NCBI RefSeq assembly: GCF_947259345.1
Contig: NZ_CAMYLS010000010.1
Coordinates: 31,185 to 95,184, forward strand
DNA: 64,000 bases
From: an uncultured Maricaulis sp.
Lineage (GTDB): Bacteria > Pseudomonadota > Alphaproteobacteria > Caulobacterales > Maricaulaceae
Reading direction: 5' to 3'
Within the stretch, counting starts at the first letter, position 1; each line of letters opens with the position of its first letter. Made by a program: the position numbers and the translations under genes. The notes beneath the pieces are model-generated. The model was not told where the DNA came from, did no database searches, and saw nothing but the letters and a program-made list of their open reading frames with translations. Shown piece by piece: positions 40,262 through 50,284 of this stretch.

Positions 40262-40684
40262 ATGCCCCTCCATCGCCACCACATCCAGTCCACCGGCCCC
40301 GGTCTCTACGAAATCACCCACGTCGCCACAAACTTCGCACGCGAATATTCCGCATCCGACGGCCTCCTCACCGCCTTCGTTCGCCACACATCCTGCTCCC
40401 TTGTCATCCAGGAAAATGCCGATCCGGACGTGCATCGGGACTTGCAGGAATTCTTTCGGCGCCTGGTGCCGTCGGCCGATGATCCGTCCATGTCCTGGCT
40501 GGCCCACACGACGGAAGGGCCGGATGACATGCCGGCGCATATCAAGGCGGCGCTGACCCAGACCTCAATCGGGATACCGGTCGAGCAGGGCCGGCTATTG
40601 CTGGGGACGTGGCAGGGGCTCTATCTGTTCGAACACCGGGACCGTCCGCATCGGCGCGAAGTGGTGCTTCACTTTTCGGTGTAG
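40262..40684 (+). CDS. yjbQ: YjbQ/UPF0047 family protein
   Basis: The 140-residue protein shows the family's conserved segments: TAFVRHTSCSLVIQENADPD, near-terminal LLLGTWQGLYLFEHRDRPHR, and conserved His residues that bind metal. The family has been called secondary thiamine-phosphate synthase, but its physiological role remains uncertain. Length is normal. It starts 39 bases after the KAP gene and is likely independent of it in function. The next gene is convergent. Confidence 0.92.
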   Translation: MPLHRHHIQSTGPGLYEITHVATNFAREYSASDGLLTAFVRHTSCSLVIQENADPDVHRDLQEFFRRLVPSADDPSMSWLAHTTEGPDDMPAHIKAALTQTSIGIPVEQGRLLLGTWQGLYLFEHRDRPHRREVVLHFSV

Positions 40685-40693
40685 TCGAAAACG

Positions 40694-43195
40694 TCAACCT
40701 TGAGCGGGTGCGTCTCCGGCGCGATCGGTCTTGTGGGCCGTGGACGGCCGTGCCGACCGCCGGATCTGGGTGCCCAGAAGGAGGCGCCGCATGGTTCGCT
40801 CGAGACCTTCCGGGCTCAGCGGCTTTTCGGTGTGGGCATCGAAGCCCAACATCGCATAGCGATTGACCTGGTCGGTCATGACATTCGCGGTGAGGGCAAT
40901 GACCGGCGTTGGCAGCCGGTTCTCGGCACGTTCAAAGGCGCGCATCTCCCGGATGGCATCCTCGCCATTCATGACCGGCATCTGGATGTCCAGCAGGACG
41001 AGATCGAACTGGCCGTGCTGGAAGGCGGCGACTGCGGCAGCGCCATTCTCGACCATTTGCAACTCGACGCCGAGCTTGTCGAGATAGGCCTTCAGGACAA
41101 GGCGGTTGGTGAGATTGTCCTCGGCTGCGAGAATGCGCGCCGGGCGACCATCAAGCGTCAGTACGCCGCCCAACGTGATCAGATCCGGTGCGAGTTCGGC
41201 CGTTTCGGATTGTTCCACGGCGTCCAGGGGCAGCCGAACCGCAAAGCGTGTCCCCTTGCCGGGTTCACTGCGCACCGAGATCGAACCATTCATCTGTTCC
41301 GCCAGGCCCTTGCAGATCGCCAGGCCCAAGCCGGTCCCGCCAAAGCGCCGTGTCGTGGAGCTGTCGGCCTGAACAAATTTCTCGAAAATCGCTCCGCACT
41401 GCGCCTCGGTCATGCCGATCCCGGTATCGGTCACGACCAGCTCGATCTCCTGCCTGGTCTCGTCCCCGTCACTGCCTCCGTCCTCGACATCGTTCGTCGG
41501 ACCGAGAGACAGGCTGACCTCGCCGCTCGCCGTGAACTTGATGGCATTGGCGACCAGGTTGTTGGCGATCTGGGACAGGCGAAGCGGGTCGCCGACGCGG
41601 TATTGGCCCGGCTTGTCATGGACATCGATAGTGAGGGTCAGCCCCTTCCTCGCCGCGGCGTCGGCATAGAGGGCAGAGACGCGATTGCCGATGATGGTGA
41701 GATCGAAGGGGGCCTGGTCGAGCTCGATCTGCCCGGCCTCGATCTTTGACAGGTCGAGAATATCATCCAGCAGATGCATCAGCGTATCGCCCGAGCGCAC
41801 AATGATATCGAGCTTGGACTGGACATCATCGGCCAGCTTCTTGTCGGCGAGGACACGGGCCATGCCGAGAATACCATTCATCGGCGTTCGGATCTCGTGG
41901 CTCATATTGGCCAGGAAGTCCGACTTGGCGCGATTGGCCGCATTGGCGCGATCGCGGGCGCGCACGAGATCGGTGATGTCCGTGATCGAACCGGCCATGC
42001 GGGTGACCCGCCCGTCATTGCGGTGGGCCAGGCCGCGCGTACGGAACCAGCGATAATCGCCATCGGCACAGGCATAGCGAATTCGCAGGTCGTAATCCGT
42101 GCCGTGCTTGAGGTGGGACTGCAATGCGGCCATCGCCGCCTCGCGGTCGTCGGGGTGAATATCATCAGGATATTCCGCGGCAGCGATGTGTGTGGCTTCC
42201 GCTTCATAGCCGAGCAGGGCGCGCAAGCGCGGCGAATGGTAGATGATGCCCGTGGTCAGGTCCCAGTCCCAGAAGCCATCGGCCGAACCTCGCACGGCCA
42301 GGGCCATGCGTTCGCGATTGCGCTCGAGTTCATCGAAGGCGGCTTCGCGCTCCAGGGTCAACTCGCTCTGGCGGATGCGACCACTCAGGACGAGATGTGT
42401 GCCCATGCCGATGCCGATGGAGACCAGCACGCCGAGACACAGGATGATGATCGGGGTGGAGCTGAACTCCTCGGCGTAAAGCGGTGCAGCTGGCCGGATC
42501 TCCACCGTCCAGACCGAGCCCGGCAGTTCCACTGTCCGGGTGGTGTTCAGCTGTTCGCTGACCGGTATTCCAGCCTCGTGAATGACGTTTCCGGCCTCGG
42601 TCACGCGGATCGCAACATAATCGGCGTAATCCTCCGGGAGGCCACCGCTCACCATGCCCGCGACATCAAAGACACCGACGATCAAACCGTCGAAACGCTC
42701 ATCGATGAAAAGCGGGAAATACCCCAGGAAACCGGTCCCGCCTTGCACGAAATGAATGGCGGCGCTGTTATTGGGCTGGCGGGTATTGACCGCGCGCATG
42801 ACGGCGCGGGCGCGATATTCCTCGAACAATATGTCCAGTCCGACGACTGTTTCATTCCCGGCCAGGGGCTCTACCCATTCGAGCCGGAAATCCGGATTGG
42901 CCCATTGGACCGCGCGCAATTCGCGATTGTCCTCGACATAGGCGCGTGCATCAGCGCGCCACTCGCTTTGCTCGGCACCGCCCTGGCGGACCCAACGCCC
43001 CGCCATGCGATCAAGACCGTCGAGATTTATCTCGACGCGTTCTGTGAGATTGTATTGAAGATTGGTCGCGATCTCTTGCAGGTGAACCCGCACGGCGTAG
43101 TGCTCCTGCGACCGCATATGCAGGGCCAGAAAGGTGAAGATTACCAGACAGAACAGGGCCGCCAGAAGCGGCAGGAGCAAGCGGTAGCGCGGCAT
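40694..43195 (-). CDS. Hybrid sensor histidine kinase (CHASE-PAS-HisKA-HATPase-REC)
   Basis: The 833-residue membrane kinase has a membrane helix at residues 5-25, then an extracytoplasmic CHASE-type domain ([20 protein letters not shown] is typical). A second helix follows near residues 248-270, with a PAS/PAC domain ([40 protein letters not shown]). The HisKA helix has phospho-His in [15 protein letters not shown], and the ATP domain has N, G1 and G2 boxes ([17 protein letters not shown]). The C-terminal receiver has its Asp in [10 protein letters not shown]. The CHASE ligand is unknown. No response regulator is adjacent. Confidence 0.93.
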   Translation of the reverse strand: MPRYRLLLPLLAALFCLVIFTFLALHMRSQEHYAVRVHLQEIATNLQYNLTERVEINLDGLDRMAGRWVRQGGAEQSEWRADARAYVEDNRELRAVQWANPDFRLEWVEPLAGNETVVGLDILFEEYRARAVMRAVNTRQPNNSAAIHFVQGGTGFLGYFPLFIDERFDGLIVGVFDVAGMVSGGLPEDYADYVAIRVTEAGNVIHEAGIPVSEQLNTTRTVELPGSVWTVEIRPAAPLYAEEFSSTPIIILCLGVLVSIGIGMGTHLVLSGRIRQSELTLEREAAFDELERNRERMALAVRGSADGFWDWDLTTGIIYHSPRLRALLGYEAEATHIAAAEYPDDIHPDDREAAMAALQSHLKHGTDYDLRIRYACADGDYRWFRTRGLAHRNDGRVTRMAGSITDITDLVRARDRANAANRAKSDFLANMSHEIRTPMNGILGMARVLADKKLADDVQSKLDIIVRSGDTLMHLLDDILDLSKIEAGQIELDQAPFDLTIIGNRVSALYADAAARKGLTLTIDVHDKPGQYRVGDPLRLSQIANNLVANAIKFTASGEVSLSLGPTNDVEDGGSDGDETRQEIELVVTDTGIGMTEAQCGAIFEKFVQADSSTTRRFGGTGLGLAICKGLAEQMNGSISVRSEPGKGTRFAVRLPLDAVEQSETAELAPDLITLGGVLTLDGRPARILAAEDNLTNRLVLKAYLDKLGVELQMVENGAAAVAAFQHGQFDLVLLDIQMPVMNGEDAIREMRAFERAENRLPTPVIALTANVMTDQVNRYAMLGFDAHTEKPLSPEGLERTMRRLLLGTQIRRSARPSTAHKTDRAGDAPAQG

Positions 43196-43263
43196 GAGGA
43201 ACCTCGTCCGGTCGCATCACGCACCAGGCGTGGTTAATTCGCACTTTACGACACTGCGTGGCC

Positions 43264-44118
43264 TCAGTTGTCTTCTTGCCCGGTCAACAGCCGCTCATAA
43301 CTGTCCACCAAGGCGAGATAGGGCGGCACCGGCGTGTTCTGGATGCCCGCGCCGGTATCGATCGCCATCTTGATTTCGAAATGGAGGTGGATGGTGGTCG
43401 CCGTGTCACCGAATTCATTCGAGACATAGCCGATCCGTTCACCGCGGCTGACCGTGTCGCCGGGCTCTACCTCCAGTGTGTCCTTGTCGAGATGGAGGTA
43501 GGTGTAGCGCACACCGTCATCGGTCATCAGTCGCACGGAATAGGTCCCGATCGAGGTGATCGTGCCATCGGCGACGGCGACAGCCCAGTGGACGTCATCC
43601 TGGCAGCTGGCCGGCCGGATATCCTGGCCCTGATGCCCGACACCGGCCGGGCACATGGGCGTGCCATAGCCGCGCGTCTCGCAGAAATTATCGCGCCACG
43701 CATAGTCATAATTGGCGGCATTGCACTGACCACCCGAAGGGCCGAGATAGCCGCCATACCCATAGACCTGGCTGTTGGCATAGGCTTGTCCGGCTTCCAT
43801 CGGGAAGCGCATGTCGGGCGCGTAATTGATCTGGGTGGTTTGACCGGTCCCGGACTCCTCTACCAGGTCGCCGGGCGGCAACCAGGTGAAGATATCGCCG
43901 GCCTCGTCGACCGGGTCCGGATCGGGAAGAGGTTCCGGTTCAGGATCCGGTTCGGGCTCGGGCTCCGGGTCCGTTTCCTCGACCGGTGCGGGCGCCTCGT
44001 CGGCAATCGGCGCGTCGCCCGACGGCGACGGCGTGTCCTCTATCGGCCACCAGATCATGGCGGCGATACCGGCTGCGGCCACGGCGGCGGCGAGGGTCAG
44101 CTCGGCTTCGCGAGACAT
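43264..44118 (-). CDS. Membrane-anchored M23 peptidase with EP-rich linker
   Basis: The 284-residue product has an N-terminal membrane anchor (residues 6-25), a Glu-Pro repeat linker, and a LytM/M23 domain. The metal and catalytic residues are present: H in GHQGQDIRP with its Asp, and the HLHFE motif near the C-terminus. Four cysteines in the insert (CNAANYDY, CETRG, CPAG, CQDD) may form disulfides. It probably cleaves peptidoglycan crosslinks or regulates a hydrolase. The ATG at 44118 overlaps the stop of the upstream gene (TGATG); a GTG at 44121 is also possible. The EP linker resembles that of the TonB-like gene at 3.1 kb. Confidence 0.88.
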   Translation of the reverse strand: MSREAELTLAAAVAAAGIAAMIWWPIEDTPSPSGDAPIADEAPAPVEETDPEPEPEPDPEPEPLPDPDPVDEAGDIFTWLPPGDLVEESGTGQTTQINYAPDMRFPMEAGQAYANSQVYGYGGYLGPSGGQCNAANYDYAWRDNFCETRGYGTPMCPAGVGHQGQDIRPASCQDDVHWAVAVADGTITSIGTYSVRLMTDDGVRYTYLHLDKDTLEVEPGDTVSRGERIGYVSNEFGDTATTIHLHFEIKMAIDTGAGIQNTPVPPYLALVDSYERLLTGQEDN

Positions 44119-44858
44119 CACTGACCTCCTGACGCCGGATTGCCGGCGGCGATGATCAGCGAGTCCGCCAGACTGCGCACATAGGTGTCGTCCCGGCAGC
44201 GTGCATCGGTTTCCGGACGGTCACATTCCACACTGATGGAATACGCGGCCCCGTACCGGTTGAAGCTCAGCTCACGACCAAATTCCGTCGCGCTGATGCG
44301 ATAGCCGTTGGCGTCGCCGGCATTGAGACGTCGCGTACTCAGCGGGTCGGGGGCGCGGGCATGGGCCAGGCGTGTTCCGAAGACCTCGATCAGAAGGCCC
44401 GGTGCGGTGATGGAGAGATTGTAGAAATGCTCGCGCGGGAAAAGCAGGACGCGGGCATTGCCGTCCAGACCCAGTGCCGCTGTGCCGGGGATGAGAACGG
44501 GCAGGCCCGTATTGGCCACCCCGGCCGCTTCCGGATTGGTCGGGCGGGCAAAGGGCAGGGCGGTCTGGGCGACGGCGGCGACCGTCGAGGTGCGCTGGAA
44601 TTGCCGGGCCTGGAGCTGGACATCCTCGGCCGCCTGGCCCCAATCGATCGCCATGGCGACCGGAGCATCCGGCTGGGGAATTTGTTGTGGCTGCAAATTG
44701 GTCGTCAGCTGTTCGAGCCGGGCCGGATCGATCTGGGCCGGATCAATCTGCGTCGGAACGGGTTGGCGCGTCGGTGCGCCGGTCTGTTGTTGCGCCGGCG
44801 AGGCTGTGCTGACCAGCAGCATGGCGGCGAGCGGTGCGAGTAACCTTGATCTTTGCAT
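44118..44858 (-). CDS. Exported hypothetical protein, operon partner of an M23 peptidase
   Basis: The 246-residue product begins with a signal peptide (MQRSRLLAPLAAMLLVSTAS), followed by a Gln/Pro-rich stretch. A predicted globular domain from about residue 85 contains LPVLIPGTAALGLDGNARVL, LFPREHFYNLSITAPGLLIE and YSISVECDRPE, with two cysteines near the end (ECDRPETDARC). I do not recognise a family. Its stop is coupled to the start of the M23 peptidase, so the two are probably co-translated and may act together in the envelope. The frame is open upstream but lacks coding character. Confidence 0.72.
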   Translation of the reverse strand: MQRSRLLAPLAAMLLVSTASPAQQQTGAPTRQPVPTQIDPAQIDPARLEQLTTNLQPQQIPQPDAPVAMAIDWGQAAEDVQLQARQFQRTSTVAAVAQTALPFARPTNPEAAGVANTGLPVLIPGTAALGLDGNARVLLFPREHFYNLSITAPGLLIEVFGTRLAHARAPDPLSTRRLNAGDANGYRISATEFGRELSFNRYGAAYSISVECDRPETDARCRDDTYVRSLADSLIIAAGNPASGGQ

Positions 44859-45089
44859 AATCAGTCTCTCCCCAACCAAGAGTATAGCGCTTTTTCGCAC
44901 GCCTCGCATGAACCTTCGATGAGAGTGTGACCGGTGCGGCGCGCCGCTGCGGCGCGCGGCGTTCACGCGCTGGCAAGGGAATCGGGCGAGACCAACATCC
45001 CTGTGAACCGTACATGCGGGCGACAGGCGTTGAATTTTGCCCCGCTTGCCCGTATGTGCACCGCAATATGTTGTTGTTGGAGGAGCGCG

Positions 45090-45455
45090 ATGCGCCTCAC
45101 CATGATGAAATGCAAACTGCACCGGGCCGTCGTGACCCAGGCCGACCTTCATTATGAAGGCTCGATCTCGATCGACCGCGACTATCTCGATGCGGCGGGC
45201 ATCCTGCCCTATGAGCAGGTCGATGTGCTCAACATCAATAATGGCGAGCGTTTCACCACCTATGCCATCGAGGCCCCGCGCGGCAGCCGGACCTTCGGCA
45301 TCAATGGCGCGGCCGCGCGCCTGGCCCAGGTCGGCGACCGCATCATCGTGGTTGCCTATGCCGGGATGGAGGCCGCCGAGGCCGAGCAGTATGACCCGGT
45401 TGTGGTCCTCCTGGACGAGCACAACAAGGTCATGGCCAAGCCCCAGGCGGCCTGA
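45090..45455 (+). CDS. panD: Aspartate 1-decarboxylase (pyruvoyl enzyme)
   Basis: The 121-residue proenzyme makes beta-alanine for pantothenate and CoA synthesis. It self-cleaves at G24-S25 in HYEGSISID, and S25 becomes the pyruvoyl cofactor. K9 (MMKCKLHRA) binds the substrate carboxylate, and the conserved [12 protein letters not shown] segment follows. A strong Shine-Dalgarno (GGAGGAG) precedes the ATG at 45090. Length is normal. No other pantothenate genes are nearby. The gene is divergent from the exported-protein/M23 operon. Confidence 0.96.
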   Translation: MRLTMMKCKLHRAVVTQADLHYEGSISIDRDYLDAAGILPYEQVDVLNINNGERFTTYAIEAPRGSRTFGINGAAARLAQVGDRIIVVAYAGMEAAEAEQYDPVVVLLDEHNKVMAKPQAA

Positions 45456-45467
45456 TCAGCCTTTCGT

Positions 45468-46175
45468 TTACTGATTGATGCAGAAATCGGCACTGACCGT
45501 CGCGGTGAGCGTCAGCTGACCCGCCGCGACCGGCGTGGAGGCGCCGTCATCCATGCTCATCATGCGGGATTCATAAACGGGCTGCGGGCGGTAATTGCTC
45601 TCGCCCATATTGCGGATGCCGCAGAGTTCGAAGCCGGCCGCATCGGCGAAGAGTTCGGCCTTGGCCAGCAGTCCTGCGATGGCCTCGCGGCGTGCGGCAT
45701 TCAGGGCGTCATCGGTGTCTTCAGCGCCGAAGGTGACACCATTGATATTGTTGGCGCCGGCCGACACCATGGCGTCGATGACCTGACCGACAAGGTCGGT
45801 GTCCCGCACCTTGGCGCTGACCTGGTTGCGGGCTTCATAACCGATAATGGTGCGCTCGATCTGGTTGGGCTCGCGGCGGTCGGAATAGACCGGCGAAACG
45901 GACAGCTGGGCGGTCTGCATGTCATCATTCTCGACGCCGGCGCGACGCAGGGCACCGAAAACCTCGCTCATGGCCTGGGCATTGGCGCGCACAGCGGCCT
46001 GGGCGGTCTCTGCGCGTGTCACGACACCGGACGAAACCGTCGCGAAATCAGGCGCCATCTGCACCGTGGCGCTTTCCGACAGGGACAGGGTGGGCTCGTT
46101 TTGCTGGGTCTGGGCGAAGGCCGGCAGGCACAGCGTGGCGGCCAGGGCGGTGGAGGTGATGAGTGTGCGGATCAT
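45468..46175 (-). CDS. Exported SIMPL (DUF541) domain protein
   Basis: The 235-residue product has a signal peptide (MIRTLITSTALAATLCLPAF-AQ) and a SIMPL/DUF541 domain in the rest: LSLSESATVQMAPDFATVSS, IIGYEARNQVSAKVRD, and INGVTFGAEDTDDALNAARR. SIMPL proteins are periplasmic, of debated role, some linked to oxidative stress or outer-membrane interaction. A single cysteine pair (LCGI and DFCINQ) may form a disulfide. It is convergent with panD, with 12 bases between. Confidence 0.92.
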   Translation of the reverse strand: MIRTLITSTALAATLCLPAFAQTQQNEPTLSLSESATVQMAPDFATVSSGVVTRAETAQAAVRANAQAMSEVFGALRRAGVENDDMQTAQLSVSPVYSDRREPNQIERTIIGYEARNQVSAKVRDTDLVGQVIDAMVSAGANNINGVTFGAEDTDDALNAARREAIAGLLAKAELFADAAGFELCGIRNMGESNYRPQPVYESRMMSMDDGASTPVAAGQLTLTATVSADFCINQ

Positions 46176-46353
46176 GGTGTCGCTCTCCGTGACGGGTTGA
46201 TTTGCGGCGACACTAACACCGATGTGGCTGAGCGCACGCTGAACGCGCGCGATTCATTTTCGCCATCATGATGTCAGACCTGTAACAATGCCTGCCAACC
46301 CGTCTTGGCGACAGCGCCAAGAGCCAGTAACCATGGGCCCACGCTTTAACAGC

Positions 46354-46430
46354 GGGCCTGTAGCTCAATTGGTTAGAGCCGGCGGCTCATAACCGCTTGG
46401 TTGGGGGTTCGAGTCCCTCCGGGCCCACCA
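46354..46430 (+). tRNA. tRNA with CAU anticodon (probably Ile2, possibly elongator Met)
   Basis: A complete 77-nt cloverleaf includes the encoded CCA. The acceptor stem GGGCCUG pairs with CGGGCCC (one U-G pair). The anticodon loop is CUCAUAA with anticodon CAU at 46388-46390, and the T loop is GTTCGAGTC. Position 1-72 is G-C, so it is not the initiator. The anticodon arm and variable region (CUCAUAA then CGCUUGGU) resemble E. coli tRNA-Ile2 (ileX, read after lysidine modification) more than elongator tRNA-Met; this choice is by eye. Confidence 0.9.
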
Positions 46431-46730
46431 TTTTCTGATCTCACGGCAGCTCGCTGCGCTCACGCCTCCGATGGGGCGGCCTGACCGGCCGGCGCGCGGT
46501 CGCGCTTGGGAACCCTCTGGGTTCGACCCAAAGCGCACCCCGACCATGGGCGACCGTTTTCGCGCGGTGTGATTTCCGTCGTGGCGGATGGGTCGCTTCC
46601 ACGCATTCACACTTCGTTTTCGACAGCTACCCGCAATGCTTGTCTTGAGAGGCGGATATGGGTAGCTGGAAACCGCTTGCTTGCGGCGTGACCCGGGACA
46701 GGTGCGCCGACTTCTCACACAGGGGACATC
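46431..46730. other. Intergenic region between tRNA and porin gene
   Basis: I see no credible gene in this 300-base stretch. An imperfect hairpin (GCGCTT-GGG to CCC-AAAGCGC, about 46503-46535) contains an inner AACCC/GGGTT stem but has no T run. The last bases hold the porin ribosome binding site (AGGGGA). A minus-strand frame through here is an artefact of the tRNA. Confidence 0.5.
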
Positions 46731-48287
46731 ATGTACCGAAATATCCTTGCGCTTGGCGCGAGCGTGATTGCGCTTTCGTCAACCGGATCCGTCGCGTTTG
46801 CAGACGACGACGCTCGTATTGAAGCGCTTGAAGCGCGTATCGAGCAATTGGAAGAGACCAATCGCCGCCTGCTCGAATTCCTCGAGGCCCAGGGCGCGTT
46901 GGAAGCGACGGCGTCGCCGCACGCCGCACCGCACGCGACTCCGCACAGCGCGCCGCACACTGCGCCGCATCATGCCGGACCCGGCCATGCGCCGGAGCAG
47001 GTCGCCAATGCGGACCATCATGCCGCGCACCAGGACAGCTATCGCCAGAATTTCGTCGGCCTCAGTACGCAGTACAGCTTTGATGTCCTGGACCATGCCG
47101 AGGGCGTCAATCAGCGGCAGCTGATCCAGCTCCAGGCCATGCAGAACGGCCAGCTGGACAATCGCGTCACGCTGAGCGGTGGTGTGACGGTTCTGGCCAA
47201 CTACCAGCGCTCGAATTCCGACACCAAGTTCGGCTGGCTGATGCGTCACCCGACCTCGGCCAACCAGATCGGTGAAGACGTCTCCGAAATGGTCGTTCAT
47301 TCCGCTCAGCTGGCGGCCACGGCTCGCGTCTCGGACAATGTTACGGCCTATATGGAATTGCTCTACAATCCGGAGCAGAGCTTCGGTCAGGGCACCATCA
47401 CCGACCTCAACCGCAATCAGGTCCAGGTCCGCAAGGCCTGGGTGATGTATGGCAATCTCGACACGTCGCCGATCTATGCCGCGCTCGGCAAGATGGATAC
47501 GCCCTTCGGCCTCAATGACACGGTCAGCCCCTTCACCAATTCGACGACCTGGCACTCTTTCGCCGGTCTCGCCTATGGCGGCCTGGTTGGCTACTACAAT
47601 GACGGGCTTCACATCCGCGCGATGGGCATCCAGGGCGGCGCCCAGTTCCGCGCGGCCAATTCACCGGTTCAGGGCACCAATGTCCCGTCGCGGGTGAATA
47701 ATTTCGCCGTCGACGCCAATTACACGGCGCCGATCGGTGCAGATGGCTCGATCATGGTGGGTGCCAGCTACGAGCATGCCAGCCCGTACTGCCAGGCCTA
47801 TCCCGTTTTCCACTTCAACCCGTGTGCCGACAATAACCCGGCCTATGCGGTTTATAGCCGTGTGACGATGGGGGCCTTCGAATTCCTTGGTGAATTCCAG
47901 GAAACCACTGATATCTGGCCGGGATCGGCGGTTCCGGATCCGACCAATCCGCTCAGCGTTTTCGAAGCACGCGAGACCTCCTCCTGGGCTTTGGGCGGCC
48001 GCTACTCCATGGACATCGGTGCAGAAAGCCCGCTCGACGTCTCGCTCGAGTTCAGCCGCTTCCGCGCGGGTGATGACGGCGCACCCTGGGAGCGCCAGGA
48101 CCAGTATGTCGCTGGCCTGTCCTACTTCCTCGCACCGGGTGTGAACATGTTCGGCGAGTACATCCACACCGATGGCTGGGTCCCGCTCAACTTCCTCAGC
48201 GGCGGCAATTTCCCGGACGGTTCGACCTGGTCCGAGCGGGATGCCACGACGGATATCCTGACCTTTGGTGTCCAGGCCACTTTCTAG
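46731..48287 (+). CDS. Outer-membrane porin-like protein with His-rich segment
   Basis: The 518-residue product has a signal peptide (MYRNILALGASVIALSSTGS), a coiled coil (RIEALEARIEQLEETNRRLL) and an unusual repeat of His-Ala/Thr/Ser-Pro units at about residues 63-103 (APHATPHSAPHTAPHHAGPG). A beta barrel with many aromatic-belt strands follows and ends DILTFGVQATF, with the C-terminal Phe needed for barrel insertion. The coiled coil plus barrel and GKMDTPFG recall LbtU-type siderophore porins; the substrate is not proven. The His segment could bind metal. It starts at an ATG with AGGGGA upstream. Confidence 0.82.
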   Translation: MYRNILALGASVIALSSTGSVAFADDDARIEALEARIEQLEETNRRLLEFLEAQGALEATASPHAAPHATPHSAPHTAPHHAGPGHAPEQVANADHHAAHQDSYRQNFVGLSTQYSFDVLDHAEGVNQRQLIQLQAMQNGQLDNRVTLSGGVTVLANYQRSNSDTKFGWLMRHPTSANQIGEDVSEMVVHSAQLAATARVSDNVTAYMELLYNPEQSFGQGTITDLNRNQVQVRKAWVMYGNLDTSPIYAALGKMDTPFGLNDTVSPFTNSTTWHSFAGLAYGGLVGYYNDGLHIRAMGIQGGAQFRAANSPVQGTNVPSRVNNFAVDANYTAPIGADGSIMVGASYEHASPYCQAYPVFHFNPCADNNPAYAVYSRVTMGAFEFLGEFQETTDIWPGSAVPDPTNPLSVFEARETSSWALGGRYSMDIGAESPLDVSLEFSRFRAGDDGAPWERQDQYVAGLSYFLAPGVNMFGEYIHTDGWVPLNFLSGGNFPDGSTWSERDATTDILTFGVQATF

Positions 48288-48457
48288 GAAATCAAGACCG
48301 GAAATGGCGAGTGAGCGCCGTCCCGCTTTGGGGCGGCGCATCTCGATCCTCACCTGAAAAGCGCGTCACAATCAAAGGTAAGATATCTTCCAGAGCACAC
48401 GGATTTGTTAACCCTGGCAGGCTATATTCCGACCCGATTGAGGAGGGATCGCGCGAT

Positions 48458-50281
48458 ATGCTGTGGAAACAGATCGACCGTTGGACGGGTGCTGATCCGC
48501 TCGTCGATTTCGATTATGCCATCAAAGCGCGTATCGCCGTCGCCTATTCAGCGATCTTTACCTTGATGGGCCTGGTCAATGCCGGCGTGCTCGCATTTGT
48601 TCTCGATGGCCGCCCGGGCATGGCGGAACTCGGTCTGGCGTCAGCCATGCTTGCCGGGATTGTGGGCGTCACGGGTCTGAAGCTCCGCCGACCGGACGCC
48701 ACGATCGCGATCATGATCCTGCTCGCCTCGATCGTCCTGTTCGCTGCGGCCTGGGCCAATCGCGGCTCCTTCCCGCCTGCCACACTTTACCTGCCCGGTA
48801 TTGTCCTCGGGGCCTATATCGCCTGGGGGGCACGGGCAGCCCTGTTCGCGGTCATACCGCTTGCCGCCTATTTCGGCCTGATCATGAGCAACGCACATGT
48901 AACAGAGGGCGGGCGCCTCGGCTTCAATCCGTCCGAATTGCTCGACATGCTGGTTGCTGCCGGCGCCCTGTCCTGCGTCTGGATTGTCCTGTTCGGGTCC
49001 AGCTTCCGGTCGGCGACGACGGATGCACAGCGCGCCTTGGCCTCGGCCAACCAACAGCTGGAAACGGCCCTGATCGCGGCCCAGCAGGCCAATCGCGCAA
49101 AGTCGGATTTCATTGCCAATATGAGCCATGAGGTCCGAACCCCGCTCAATGGCGTTCTGGGCATGACGAATGTATTGCAGGCCGATCCCAGTCTCACAGA
49201 TGATCACCGACGCAGCCTCGAGCTGATCGATGACAGCGGCAAGGCGCTGCTTGAATTGCTGAATGACATTCTCGATTTGTCCAAGATCGAAGCCGACGCG
49301 CTCGAACTCGAGAATCGTGAGTTCGATCTGGCGGAACTGATCCGCAACATGACCGATCACTGGCGACCGCAGGCCGAGAGCAAAGGCGTGGTGCTGACAG
49401 TACAAAACCAGCTTGGTGTCCCGTGCTTTGTGAAAGGGGACCCGGTCCGGCTGCGGCAGGTCGTCAATAACCTGCTCAGTAATGCCGTAAAGTTCACGCA
49501 TTCTGGCCGGATCAGCGTCTCGCTGGCGACGGTCGGCGAGGTGCGCGATGGCAAGACGCGGGTCCGCCTGTCGGTTCGCGATACCGGCATCGGAATTCCC
49601 GGAAACAAGCAGGACAAGATTTTCGACCCCTTCAATCAGGTCGATGCGTCGGTAACGCGCCGCTATGGCGGTACCGGGCTGGGCCTTGCCATCTGCCGCC
49701 GCCTGGTGACAAAGATGGGCGGCAAGATCACGCTCTCCAGCAAAATGGGGCGCGGCTCCACCTTTGCCGTGGACGTGCCGCTGGAGCGCCTCACCGCATC
49801 CGAACCGGAAACCGCCAAACCTGATCCGGCCTCCACCAAACCCGTCGAGGCTGCGGGCCGTGTGCTGGTTGTGGATGACGTCATGACGAACCAGCTCGTG
49901 CTCAAGGCCATGGTTCAGCAGGTGGTGAAAGCCGACGAGCTGGTTGTGGACTGCGCCGCGAGTGGTCGCGAAGCGGTCAACAAGGCGACCTCGCTTGCCT
50001 ATGACGTAGTATTGATGGACATCCAGATGCCCGAAATGGACGGGGTGAGCGCGATGCAATGCATTCGCGAAACCCGCAAGTCCGCCGATGCCCGCATCAT
50101 TGCGGTCACCGCGCTGGCATCGGATGATCACCGCCGCGAATTCCTCGCCGCCGGATTTACCGACTATCTGCCCAAACCGGTCCAGATCGCCGAATTGCGC
50201 CGCGTGCTGGAAAGCGCGCTGGTGACCGATCGCCGCGATGAAGCACCGACCGGTGACGAAAGCCGAATGTCGAACGGCTGA
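48458..50281 (+). CDS. Membrane hybrid histidine kinase with receiver domain
   Basis: The 607-residue product has about six membrane helices in residues 30-190 and little extracytoplasmic sequence. A HisKA domain follows with phospho-His in IANMSHEVRTPLNGV, then the ATPase boxes ([19 protein letters not shown]) and a C-terminal receiver with Asp in VVLMDIQMPEMDG. The membrane part probably senses a signal within or near the bilayer. The ATG at 48458 has AGGAGGG about 11 bases upstream; the longer upstream frame is not supported. Its stop lies 3 bases from the end of the convergent ThDP gene. The kinase core resembles that at 40.7 kb, and both lack adjacent regulators. Confidence 0.92.
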   Translation: MLWKQIDRWTGADPLVDFDYAIKARIAVAYSAIFTLMGLVNAGVLAFVLDGRPGMAELGLASAMLAGIVGVTGLKLRRPDATIAIMILLASIVLFAAAWANRGSFPPATLYLPGIVLGAYIAWGARAALFAVIPLAAYFGLIMSNAHVTEGGRLGFNPSELLDMLVAAGALSCVWIVLFGSSFRSATTDAQRALASANQQLETALIAAQQANRAKSDFIANMSHEVRTPLNGVLGMTNVLQADPSLTDDHRRSLELIDDSGKALLELLNDILDLSKIEADALELENREFDLAELIRNMTDHWRPQAESKGVVLTVQNQLGVPCFVKGDPVRLRQVVNNLLSNAVKFTHSGRISVSLATVGEVRDGKTRVRLSVRDTGIGIPGNKQDKIFDPFNQVDASVTRRYGGTGLGLAICRRLVTKMGGKITLSSKMGRGSTFAVDVPLERLTASEPETAKPDPASTKPVEAAGRVLVVDDVMTNQLVLKAMVQQVVKADELVVDCAASGREAVNKATSLAYDVVLMDIQMPEMDGVSAMQCIRETRKSADARIIAVTALASDDHRREFLAAGFTDYLPKPVQIAELRRVLESALVTDRRDEAPTGDESRMSNG

Positions 50282-50284
50282 CGG

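Noticed and set aside
37689..40684. Multi-gene defence island
   Set aside because: Only the KAP gene looks accessory; yjbQ, rpoD and the kinase are ordinary chromosomal genes.
46365..46718. Minus-strand frame ending RDSNPQPSGYEPPALTN
   Set aside because: This is the well-known spurious translation of the antisense strand of a tRNA gene; it overlaps the tRNA and has no coding character.
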